DNA of 64,000 nucleotides from Gemmatimonadota bacterium (GTDB lineage Bacteria > Latescibacterota > UBA2968 > GCA-2709665). The notes beneath the pieces were generated by a model, which did no database searches, was not told the DNA's origin, and worked only from the letters and a program-made list of their open reading frames with translations. Below, piece after piece: positions 26,888 to 34,497 of this stretch. Made by a program: the position numbers and the translations under genes. Every line of letters begins with the position of its first letter. The first letter of the stretch is position 1. Location: assembly GCA_028874335.1 (NCBI GenBank), contig JAPPJY010000041.1, forward strand, positions 1 through 64,000, read 5' to 3'.

Positions 26888-28138
26888 ATGCGTTCCCTTG
26901 AACCGCAGCGACACACCCTGAAGAACGGAATTGAAGTCGTCGCCGAGTCCATGCCCGGCGCCCAATCCGTTGTGGTTGCCTTCCGGTTCGGCTTCGGGGC
27001 GCGTGACGATCCTGCCGATCGGCTGGGATTGGCATGGGTTGCCGAAGAGACGCTCCTCAAGGGAACGCCGAATCGCGACGCGCGCTCGATTTACGACGCT
27101 TTCGACTCCCTGGGCGTCCGGCGCGGCTCGGCGACGGCCGTCGAGTTCACGGAGTTCCAGGCCCAGCTCCTGCCCAGGCATTTCTCGAAGGGCTTGCGAC
27201 TCTACGCCGAGGTATTTTGCAGCGCGTCCTTTCCGGACGAGCAGGTCGAGGTGGCGAAGACGCTCGCATTGGAGGAACTCAAGCGCCTGGAAGACAATCC
27301 GACCCACCAGGTTATGTATATGACGTATCAGGCCGGGCTGGGGGATCCGATGGGGCGCAATCCGCTGGGAGAAGCGTCGACTGTAACAGCGATCGAACCG
27401 GCCGAGGCGCGCGGGTTCTGGCGGCGGTCATGCGGCCCTCGGCGTCTTCTGATCTCCGTGGCCGGCGGCCTCGGGACGGAAGAGATGTTTCGTGCGGTGG
27501 ACGAGGCGTTCGGCAGCTGGGAGGCGTCCGGGACGCCGCCCCGGGATCCACTGCCGATTTCCGTGGCGGGCCGGACGGTACACCACACCAAACAGTCCGA
27601 ACAGGCTCACATTTGCCTGCTCTTCCGCGCCGCGCCGCGGGGGCACGCACTCTATTACCCGACCCAACTCGCGGTAGCCGTACTCTCCGGCAGCGGATCC
27701 AGCAGGCTGTTCACCGAAGTACGGGAGAAGCGGGGCCTGGCGTACAGTGTCTCGGCCTCCTATCGCGCCCGTCGTGGCGGCGGTTTGATTGCGTTGTACG
27801 CCGGTACCACGGCTGACCGTGCCGACGAAACCCTTTCCGTGTGCCGGAGAGAGGTGGGGCGGGTGGCGGAAGACGTGACGCAGGCCGAGCTCGACAGGGC
27901 GAAAACCGTCCTGAAGGGACAGCTGTTCACAACCGGTGATTTGCCGGAGGGTCGCGTGGGCAGTATGATGGACGGCCTGTTCATAGATGGACGTCCACGT
28001 TCCATAAAGCAGATCGCAGCGGGTATAGACGGCGTGACACTGGACCGGATTCCGGCCAGCCTGGAGGCTTTTCCGCCGTCCCCGTCCACGATTGTGACCC
28101 TGGGGCCGCGGGCCCTGAAGCCATCGCAGGATTTGTGA
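26888..28138 (+). CDS. M16-family peptidase, non-catalytic partner
   Basis: A 416-residue M16 (insulinase/processing-peptidase) protein. The ATG at 26888 follows GGAAGGGGATT. Where active members have HxxEH it reads WVAEE (LAWVAEETLLKGT), so the zinc site is missing. The rest of the fold, including the C-terminal RLFTEVREKRGLAYSVSA and GLIALYAGT, is intact. Inactive M16 subunits pair with an active one, as in mitochondrial processing peptidase and bacterial M16B heterodimers. The active partner begins 19 bp downstream. A possible promoter (TTGTCG, 17 bp, TAATAC at 26767-26795) precedes it. Confidence 0.92.
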   Translation: MRSLEPQRHTLKNGIEVVAESMPGAQSVVVAFRFGFGARDDPADRLGLAWVAEETLLKGTPNRDARSIYDAFDSLGVRRGSATAVEFTEFQAQLLPRHFSKGLRLYAEVFCSASFPDEQVEVAKTLALEELKRLEDNPTHQVMYMTYQAGLGDPMGRNPLGEASTVTAIEPAEARGFWRRSCGPRRLLISVAGGLGTEEMFRAVDEAFGSWEASGTPPRDPLPISVAGRTVHHTKQSEQAHICLLFRAAPRGHALYYPTQLAVAVLSGSGSSRLFTEVREKRGLAYSVSASYRARRGGGLIALYAGTTADRADETLSVCRREVGRVAEDVTQAELDRAKTVLKGQLFTTGDLPEGRVGSMMDGLFIDGRPRSIKQIAAGIDGVTLDRIPASLEAFPPSPSTIVTLGPRALKPSQDL

Positions 28139-28157
28139 AGATTTACGGGAGATTCGC

Positions 28158-29390
28158 ATGCAGTCACCGTTTTCCACCCATACGCTCGACAACGGGCTTC
28201 GGATGGTGTTCGAGTCGATACCCAGGATCAACTCCGCGGCGCTCGGATTCTACGTGCATACCGGATCGCGGGACGAACCCGCTGAACTTGCCGGTGTGTC
28301 GCACTTTCTCGAGCATATGTGTTTCAAGGGCACGGCCAACCGCGACTGGCGCCGGCTGAGTCTCGACGTCGACGATATCGGCGCGATGTGGAATGCCTAT
28401 ACGTGGTGGGAGGGTACGGCCTATTTTCACTGGGTGCAGAGCGAACGGGCGGGAAGCTCGGCCGAGATCCTTGCGGACATGATGCGGTCCACGCTTCCGG
28501 AAGACCAGTTCGACATGGAGAAGAAGGTCATCCTGGAAGAGATCGCGATGTATCGCGACCGGCCGGACGCGCTGATTATCGACGAACTGATTCAGGAGGC
28601 ATTTGCGGGGCATCCGCTCGGACAGAGCGTACTCGGAACCGAGGACACGATCGGGCCGATCTCCCGGGAGCAGATGGCAGAATACTTCAACAGGCGATAT
28701 GCGCCGGACAATATGACGCTCGTCATTACTGGCAGATTCGATCGGGACGCAATGATTCGCACGGCTGAAACGCATTGCGGCGGATGGGAACCGGGGAAGG
28801 CGATTCGGGAGCAGGTGGCGCCCTCGTTCCACCCGACGACGCGCGTGCTGGCGCGTCCGAACGTGATCCGGGAGCATATCGCCATGGCGTTTCCCGCGCC
28901 CTGCGACTCGGATGACTGGGCGACGACCGCGGACCTGGTCGCGCACTATCTCGGCGCGGCCAGCAACAGCCGTCTTTACTGGTCGGTCGTACAGAAGGGG
29001 CTTGCCGACGAGGCCTCGGCGGACTTCTACGGTTTCAGCGATACCGGTCTGTTCTACGTGTACGTCTCCGTCGATCCGGAAAACGTCCCTCGGGTGCTCG
29101 ATATCGTGCGGAAGGAAATAGACGGGCTGAAGGGGGGAGTGGACGGAGAAGCCCTCGCCCGGTCCAGGACCAAACAGGCGACTGCTCTGGTTGTCGGCGG
29201 GGAACACGGACTCCGGCGTTTCTCACAGATCGTCGGAAGCCTGAGTACGGAAACGCCGCTGAAGACGTTGGAAGAAGAGCTGGCCGAGATCGACGCCGTT
29301 ACGCCGGAACGGGTGGCCGAATACCTGGAGCGTTACCCACTCGACCGCGACCCGGCGGTGGTGGCGCTCGGGCCGTTGACGTCCATCTGA
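28158..29390 (+). CDS. M16-family zinc peptidase, catalytic subunit
   Basis: A 410-residue M16 peptidase with the intact inverted zinc motif HFLEH (about residues 48-52, in SHFLEHMCFKGT) and the distal EEIAMYRDRPD glutamate. GGGAG precedes the ATG. The C-terminal domain carries ASNSRLYWSVVQKGLADEAS and FYVYVSVDP. Together with the inactive upstream gene it should form an M16B-type heterodimer that degrades peptides in the cytoplasm or processes an exported substrate; no signal peptide is evident. Its stop is 16 bp from the convergent ispH stop. Confidence 0.95.
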   Translation: MQSPFSTHTLDNGLRMVFESIPRINSAALGFYVHTGSRDEPAELAGVSHFLEHMCFKGTANRDWRRLSLDVDDIGAMWNAYTWWEGTAYFHWVQSERAGSSAEILADMMRSTLPEDQFDMEKKVILEEIAMYRDRPDALIIDELIQEAFAGHPLGQSVLGTEDTIGPISREQMAEYFNRRYAPDNMTLVITGRFDRDAMIRTAETHCGGWEPGKAIREQVAPSFHPTTRVLARPNVIREHIAMAFPAPCDSDDWATTADLVAHYLGAASNSRLYWSVVQKGLADEASADFYGFSDTGLFYVYVSVDPENVPRVLDIVRKEIDGLKGGVDGEALARSRTKQATALVVGGEHGLRRFSQIVGSLSTETPLKTLEEELAEIDAVTPERVAEYLERYPLDRDPAVVALGPLTSI

Positions 29391-29406
29391 TGCCGGGACC
29401 GGCCGT

Positions 29407-30630
29407 TCAGGCGTAGCAGGCGAGAACGTCGTTGAGGGATCGGGTGGGTTCGAAAAAGGAGAGCACGCGCAGAAGCACGGCATCGACAATGGCGTCGGGG
29501 CACGAAGCGCCGGACGTCAGCGCCACGCTCAGGGGGCGTTTGTCCGGCAGCCAGTCCGTTGTATGGGCGGCTTTTTTTGTTTCCACACTGAAGTGGCGGA
29601 TAAGGGACTCCGAACGGATTTCATCCGCGCCTTTGATAAAATACGTGGGCATCTGCTCAAGGCAGAGTTCGACGATGTGCGACGTATTGGACGAGTTGTA
29701 CCCGCCCACGACCAGCGCCAGATCCGCGTCCTGTTCGACGAGGACATACGTTGCGTTCTGGTTTTCATTGGTTGCGTAGCACAGGGTATCCGAAGTGTCG
29801 GCGTAGTGATTCCGGATGTTTTCCTCTCCGTAACGGTCCGCCAGCGCGTCCCGAAGGACGTCTGCGATGTGCCGCGTTTCGGTTGCCAGCATGGTCGTCT
29901 GATTGACGATTCCAACGCGACGGAGGTGCCGGTCCGGATCGAAGCCCTCCGAGCACTTGTGGCCAAAGCGTTCGTAGAATACGCGGCGATCCGCCGTGCC
30001 CCTGATGACGTCCGCAAGCACGTGCGCCTCTTCCATGTCCAGCACCACGACCGTAGGCGCGTTTCGGACGCTGTGAGAGAATGTGGCGCGTGTCTCCTGG
30101 TGGGTATCGTTGCCGTGTACGACCACCGAGAATCCCGATCCACCCAGTTTGGCGCTTCGGTTCCAGACCCGCTCCACAAACGGGCAGGTTGTGTTGTAGG
30201 TGTAGGCGTCAATGCCGCGGGACGCAAGGGCTTCCTGGATTTCAACCGTGGTACCGAACGCGGGCACCACGACGATATCTTCCGGCGCAAGGTAATTCCA
30301 CGGGATGAGCTGCATTCCGTAAGGGTCGAATATAAACTCGACGCCTCTGTCCTTCAGGTCGTTGTTGACATTCGGATTGTGGATCATTTCGTTCAGGAAG
30401 TAGATGCGCCGGTCCGGGTGTTCCTCGAGCGTCCGGTATGCGATTTCAATGGCGTTTTCCACGCCGAAACAGAACCCGAAGTGGCGAGCCAGCAGAAATC
30501 GGACCGGGCCGAAGTCGAGTACCGAGGGTGAAAGGTCCCGTTTGCGCATGTCCTGCATCTGCCTGTACGCCTTCACGCGCGATATGACGGGACTCTTGTA
30601 GAATTCAGGAATGTCGAATTTGCGTGCCAT
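29407..30630 (-). CDS. ispH: 4-hydroxy-3-methylbut-2-enyl diphosphate reductase
   Basis: A 407-residue IspH, the last enzyme of the MEP isoprenoid pathway, which makes IPP and DMAPP with a [4Fe-4S] cluster. The three cluster cysteines are visible in GFCFGVENAI, TTCPFVERVW and SGASCPDAIVD (near residues 54, 148 and 375). HGNDTHQET and the LCYATNENQNA region also fit. At about 400 residues it belongs to the long plant/cyanobacterial-type branch, not the roughly 310-residue enterobacterial form. The ATG at 30630 gives MARKFDIPEF; a longer frame to 30816 would overlap dut and is rejected. It is the second gene of the dut-ispH unit. Confidence 0.95.
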   Translation of the reverse strand: MARKFDIPEFYKSPVISRVKAYRQMQDMRKRDLSPSVLDFGPVRFLLARHFGFCFGVENAIEIAYRTLEEHPDRRIYFLNEMIHNPNVNNDLKDRGVEFIFDPYGMQLIPWNYLAPEDIVVVPAFGTTVEIQEALASRGIDAYTYNTTCPFVERVWNRSAKLGGSGFSVVVHGNDTHQETRATFSHSVRNAPTVVVLDMEEAHVLADVIRGTADRRVFYERFGHKCSEGFDPDRHLRRVGIVNQTTMLATETRHIADVLRDALADRYGEENIRNHYADTSDTLCYATNENQNATYVLVEQDADLALVVGGYNSSNTSHIVELCLEQMPTYFIKGADEIRSESLIRHFSVETKKAAHTTDWLPDKRPLSVALTSGASCPDAIVDAVLLRVLSFFEPTRSLNDVLACYA

Positions 30631-30691
30631 GGTCGTCAAATCCCCGCGCCCTGTAACGCGACGGGATCCTCTTGTCGGTTGTTCCCGCGCC

Positions 30692-31105
30692 TCATTCCTG
30701 CCCGGTGCTGCCGAACCCGCCCCGATCCGGCGCGCCGAGGTGTTCCGTTTCATCCCAGTCGGCCTGGACGATGCGGACGAAAATCCCCTGCGCGAGCCGT
30801 TCACGACGACGGACACTCACCGGGCCGTCTGTAAAGTTGTAAACCTGGACGTGGATCTCGTCATTGGGCCCGCGGTAGTCCTGATCGACAATGCCCACGC
30901 CATTCGGCACCATCAGGCCCTTTCTTTGCGGCAGACTGCTTCGGGCGGCAAGCAGGAGCATGTGTCCCGGAGGAACGGCAACGATGAGATTGGCCGGGAC
31001 AAGACGGATTTCGCCCGGGGGAACCACGACCTCCTTCCTGCAGAGCAGATCGAATCCTACCGAACCGGGAGTCTGATGGCGCGGTAGAGGGAGCGACGGG
31101 TCCAC
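30692..31105 (-). CDS. dut: dUTP diphosphatase
   Basis: A trimeric dUTPase, hydrolysing dUTP to dUMP and PPi. All five motifs are visible: TPGSVGFDL, ARSSLPQRKG, NGVGIVDQDYRG, RRRERLAQ and RGGFGSTG. The GTG at 31105 gives 137 residues, but the frame continues upstream as VKKIRIRRV, exactly the first strand expected of dUTPases. No ATG is available there; a CTG lies at 31139-31141. The true start may therefore be an unusual codon about 12 codons upstream. It shares a promoter with ispH. Confidence 0.92.
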   Translation of the reverse strand: MDPSLPLPRHQTPGSVGFDLLCRKEVVVPPGEIRLVPANLIVAVPPGHMLLLAARSSLPQRKGLMVPNGVGIVDQDYRGPNDEIHVQVYNFTDGPVSVRRRERLAQGIFVRIVQADWDETEHLGAPDRGGFGSTGQE

Positions 31106-31194
31106 CCTTCTGATCCGGATTTTCTTTACGTGCTCGCCCAGCGTCGCGATTCCTTTGTCAACGGCCTGTCGGGAGCAGGTTTATCGATGAAACC

Positions 31195-31223
31195 ATATTA
31201 ACAATCCGCTCGATTGCTGTCAA
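31195..31223 (-). promoter_or_regulatory. Sigma70-like promoter for dut-ispH
   Basis: On the minus strand TTGACA (31218-31223), a 17-bp spacer and TAATAT (31195-31200) form a near-consensus promoter about 90 bp before the annotated dut start. Confidence 0.8.
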
Positions 31224-31401
31224 CAGTTTTCCTGAAATTGACGCGGGAAACCGTCGATACGGACTGCCGTTATGGCTTGACTTTCCAGTACCCCGTTGCA
31301 ATCATATACGGCGTCTGTCTGAAGCCTGAAGACGGCAACGCGTGAGCGTGCAAAGCGCAGTGTCGCCGCGGTCGAAACCCGTTCTGAAGATCGGATGAAA
31401 G

Positions 31402-33387
31402 ATGGAAGATCCTTTCGAGCAATGGAAGCGTTATCTGCTTCCGCTTCCACACGAGATCACGTTCGAAGGGGACGTTGAATGCCACCCGGAGGCGGTTTCG
31501 GTTGAGGTGAAGCCGGGGGCGGAGCCGGCCGAGAAGAACGCGGCGGCGATTCTGGAAGCATTGTGCCTGCGTGCAGCGCGGGACGCTGCGCAGGCAGGCG
31601 CCGAGGAGGCGGGGGACACACCCCCGGGCGGCGCATTTGTTATTGCGATCGGTCTGGTGAATGGCGGGCCGGATGCCGACAGGCTGAGCAGATTGCCGAA
31701 TTGCGAGCAGGCATATACGATCCGTCCGGAGGGGCGGCGTCTGGTCCTGGCAGCGTTGTCCGGACGCGGGATCACGTATGCGGCCCGTACCCTTCACCAG
31801 CTCCTTGAACCGGGTCTGTCGCCCGGCAGGATCCGCATTCCGCTTGTTTCGGTGACCGATTGGCCGGACCTGGACGAACGGGGCATGTGGAACTTTCCAA
31901 CGCCGGAGGAATGGATCCCCTGGATGGCGTCGATGAAGTTGAACTACGGCAAGATGGACTCCACGGAACTGTCGACGGTGGAGCGCGGGAAACCCAACCA
32001 CGCCCGGATCGATCGTGCGCTTATGCAAAAGGCGCGACTGCTCGGTTTCAACTATGTGCCGCTGATCACCCATCTGAACTTTCTGCACGACCGCGGCCTG
32101 TTCCGTGCCTATCCCGAACTGGCGGGCAAGGGCGACGGCGCGCTGGCGGGACGGTATTTCGCCCATAAGGAGGGCAACCGGCATCGGGCGCCGTGCGCGT
32201 CGAACCCGCTGCTGGTAGACATTCTGGAAGAGTGGATGGCGGATATCGCCTCACAGGGCGCATCCGAGGTGGGTTGCTGGCTGACCGAGCGGCCCGCCCA
32301 GTGTGCCTGTGACGACTGCACGGCCGTCGGTCAGTTCGTGCTCGAGTCCCGCGCATTCGTGACCGCCTGGAAGCGGATTCGACCGCGGTTTCCCGACTTC
32401 GACCTTCGCGTTTTTCTGTCCACGACGACGTCTGAGCGGGACTACCGCGTGCTGGCGGAGTTGCCTCCGGAGGTGAAAGTCGGGCGGGCATGCGCAACCG
32501 AAATGGAACGCGTGCTGCACCTGCCCAGAGACCTGACGGCCAATCCCCTCCTGGATTACCACGCTTCGCAGGGTCGATGGATCGCCAGCTACGACGTCCC
32601 GGTCAATGCGAACGGACGGGTGGAAACCCCCGAATTCAAGGTGCCGCAGTCCTCGCCGCACCGGATCCGGGACTACGTGGGCCATCTGATTCGACGGCAA
32701 TACAGCGGAGCCTTCGGGATGATGGCGTGGGTGACCATGGGCAGGGAGACGTGCGGATACAACGTCGCGGCCCTGGCGGAGTATGCATGGAACCTGAACG
32801 GGCGCACCGAAAGGGAGTTCGCCATCGCATGGGCCACGAGGGAAGGGTACGCCGACGTCGAGGCGTTCGCGGACTGGTCGGAGCTGACAGGCCCCGTCGC
32901 ATTCGACGTCTACGATTCCGACTTTCCGGTCTGCTATTCGTGGGGGAAGGCAGTTGAGATGGTTCGCCGGAAACAACGACCGTATCTCGGCGAGGGGATG
33001 TTCCGGTACTACGAAAATGAAGCGTCCTTCGAGGAAAAGGTCGATGCGTGCCGCCGGGCGATTCAGATCGCTTCCGAATTCGAGAGCCCGGACTGCGCCA
33101 ATGAGACTCGCGTCGTCATGACCTACGTGGAGCTTGCCCGGCGCGTCTATGACGTTGCGGAAAACGTGGCGACGCGCGACCTGGCCGACCCCGACGTTCA
33201 GACGGAACTTCAGGCGGCGATCGAGTCGCTCGAGGCCGCCGGCGAGTCGAACGTCGCCGCGATCCGGCACTGGCGGGGGACGCTAGGGCCCGAGCCGTGG
33301 CATAATCGGGTCCACGACGCGATTCGAGGCACGGAATCAACGGTTCGCGAAATCGCGCGGTTCCTGCGCGAACGGTACATCAATTAG
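31402..33387 (+). CDS. GH20/DUF4838-like glycoside hydrolase-family protein
   Basis: A 661-residue cytoplasmic protein. Residues about 75-135 (FVIAIG...GRGITYAARTLHQLL) resemble the alpha/beta 'domain 2' that precedes the catalytic barrel in GH20 hexosaminidases and GH67 glucuronidases. A barrel-like part follows, starting at DWPDLDERGMWNF. A CACDDC cluster (after TERPAQ) is typical of DUF4838-type relatives. I could not identify an unambiguous catalytic Asp-Glu pair, so activity on amino sugars or uronates is only suggested. There is no signal peptide. It starts a four-gene, closely spaced unit with an Ldh2-type dehydrogenase, an M28-AAC(3) fusion and a HemL-like aminotransferase. Confidence 0.75.
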   Translation: MEDPFEQWKRYLLPLPHEITFEGDVECHPEAVSVEVKPGAEPAEKNAAAILEALCLRAARDAAQAGAEEAGDTPPGGAFVIAIGLVNGGPDADRLSRLPNCEQAYTIRPEGRRLVLAALSGRGITYAARTLHQLLEPGLSPGRIRIPLVSVTDWPDLDERGMWNFPTPEEWIPWMASMKLNYGKMDSTELSTVERGKPNHARIDRALMQKARLLGFNYVPLITHLNFLHDRGLFRAYPELAGKGDGALAGRYFAHKEGNRHRAPCASNPLLVDILEEWMADIASQGASEVGCWLTERPAQCACDDCTAVGQFVLESRAFVTAWKRIRPRFPDFDLRVFLSTTTSERDYRVLAELPPEVKVGRACATEMERVLHLPRDLTANPLLDYHASQGRWIASYDVPVNANGRVETPEFKVPQSSPHRIRDYVGHLIRRQYSGAFGMMAWVTMGRETCGYNVAALAEYAWNLNGRTEREFAIAWATREGYADVEAFADWSELTGPVAFDVYDSDFPVCYSWGKAVEMVRRKQRPYLGEGMFRYYENEASFEEKVDACRRAIQIASEFESPDCANETRVVMTYVELARRVYDVAENVATRDLADPDVQTELQAAIESLEAAGESNVAAIRHWRGTLGPEPWHNRVHDAIRGTESTVREIARFLRERYIN

Positions 33388-33420
33388 GCGGATGCGGACA
33401 ACACGATTCGGGGAAAGTCG

Positions 33421-34476
33421 ATGCCAATCATCTCACACCTCAATCTGAGACAGTGCGGATACGCGATATTCGAGGCCGCCGGACTCCCGGCGGATCAGGC
33501 GCGGACCGTGACGGACCACCTGGTGGACGCGAACCTGGTGGGGCACGACTCCCACGGAATCCACAGGATGCCGGGCTACGCGCGCGGCGTTAAAGACGGC
33601 GTAATCAAGGCCGCCGGCAACCATAAAGTGGTTCGGGAGACGCCGGTTTCCGTGACCATCGACGCGGGCGGAGGAATCGGCATCGTGGTGGCCAATCTGG
33701 CCATGCATATGGCGGTCGACCGGGCCCTTCAACACACACTCGGGGCGGTCGCTGTCCATCGTTCAGGCCATATCGGTCGGCTGGGCGAATTCCCCTCGAT
33801 CGCTGCGGAGCGGGATTGTATCGGGATACTGATGCTGAACGGAGGAGGACGGTTCGCGGCGCCGTTCGGCGGTACCGGCCAGAGGTTGCCTCCCAACCCG
33901 ATCGCGATCGGCGTCCCTACGGGAGACGGACCGCCGATGACGCTCGATATTACCACCTGCATCGTGGCGGGCGGCAAAGTCGACCTCTGCCGTTTACGGG
34001 GGCAACCCATGCCCGAAGACTGGATGGTAGACCGGGACGGAAACACCGTAACCGATCCCGAGGAACTATACACCGGAAATGCGGCCATGTTGCCTCTCGG
34101 CGGCGCCTATGGTCACAAGGGATACGGCCTGGCGATGATGATCGACGCCATCGCGGGCGGTCTTTCCTGGGCCGGGTGCAGCGCGGAGGAGCCCACGCGG
34201 GGCGGGAGCGGATATCTGGCGCTCGCAATCAAGATCGAGAGTTTCGCCGACGTGGGCGACTTCAAGGCAGAGGTGAGGAAACTGATCGACTGGGTGAAAT
34301 CGTCGCCGACGATGCCGGGCGTGGAACGTATTTACGTACCGGGAGAGATTGAGTCCGAGACCCGAAAGCTGCGGGAGACGGAGGGCGTGTCCCTGGAGGA
34401 GGCGACGTGGTTGGAGATCCGCTCCGTGGCAGAAGAACTGGGCGTGGTGGTGTCCGAGGCTGGAGCCGTGGCGTAG
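33421..34476 (+). CDS. Ldh2-family malate/L-lactate/ureidoglycolate dehydrogenase
   Basis: A 351-residue NAD(P)-dependent oxidoreductase of the Ldh_2 family, which is unrelated in fold to classical lactate dehydrogenase. It contains GHDSHGIHRMPGYARG, the cofactor-region TLGAVAVHRSGHIGRLGEF, PFGGTGQRLPPNPIAIGVP and GHKGYGLAMMIDAIAGGLS, all hallmark segments. Members act on malate, sulfolactate, ureidoglycolate or 2-oxo-sugar acids. The substrate is not readable here, but the operon context (glycoside hydrolase, hydrolase/acetyltransferase fusion, aminotransferase) suggests catabolism of an amino-sugar- or amino-acid-derived compound. The gaps to neighbours are 33 and 21 bp. Confidence 0.93.
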   Translation: MPIISHLNLRQCGYAIFEAAGLPADQARTVTDHLVDANLVGHDSHGIHRMPGYARGVKDGVIKAAGNHKVVRETPVSVTIDAGGGIGIVVANLAMHMAVDRALQHTLGAVAVHRSGHIGRLGEFPSIAAERDCIGILMLNGGGRFAAPFGGTGQRLPPNPIAIGVPTGDGPPMTLDITTCIVAGGKVDLCRLRGQPMPEDWMVDRDGNTVTDPEELYTGNAAMLPLGGAYGHKGYGLAMMIDAIAGGLSWAGCSAEEPTRGGSGYLALAIKIESFADVGDFKAEVRKLIDWVKSSPTMPGVERIYVPGEIESETRKLRETEGVSLEEATWLEIRSVAEELGVVVSEAGAVA

Positions 34477-34497
34477 TTTTCACCGTGGAGATTTCAT

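Noticed and set aside
30631..30816. N-terminal extension of IspH
   Set aside because: It would overlap dut by 125 bp and has no homology to long-form IspH proteins.
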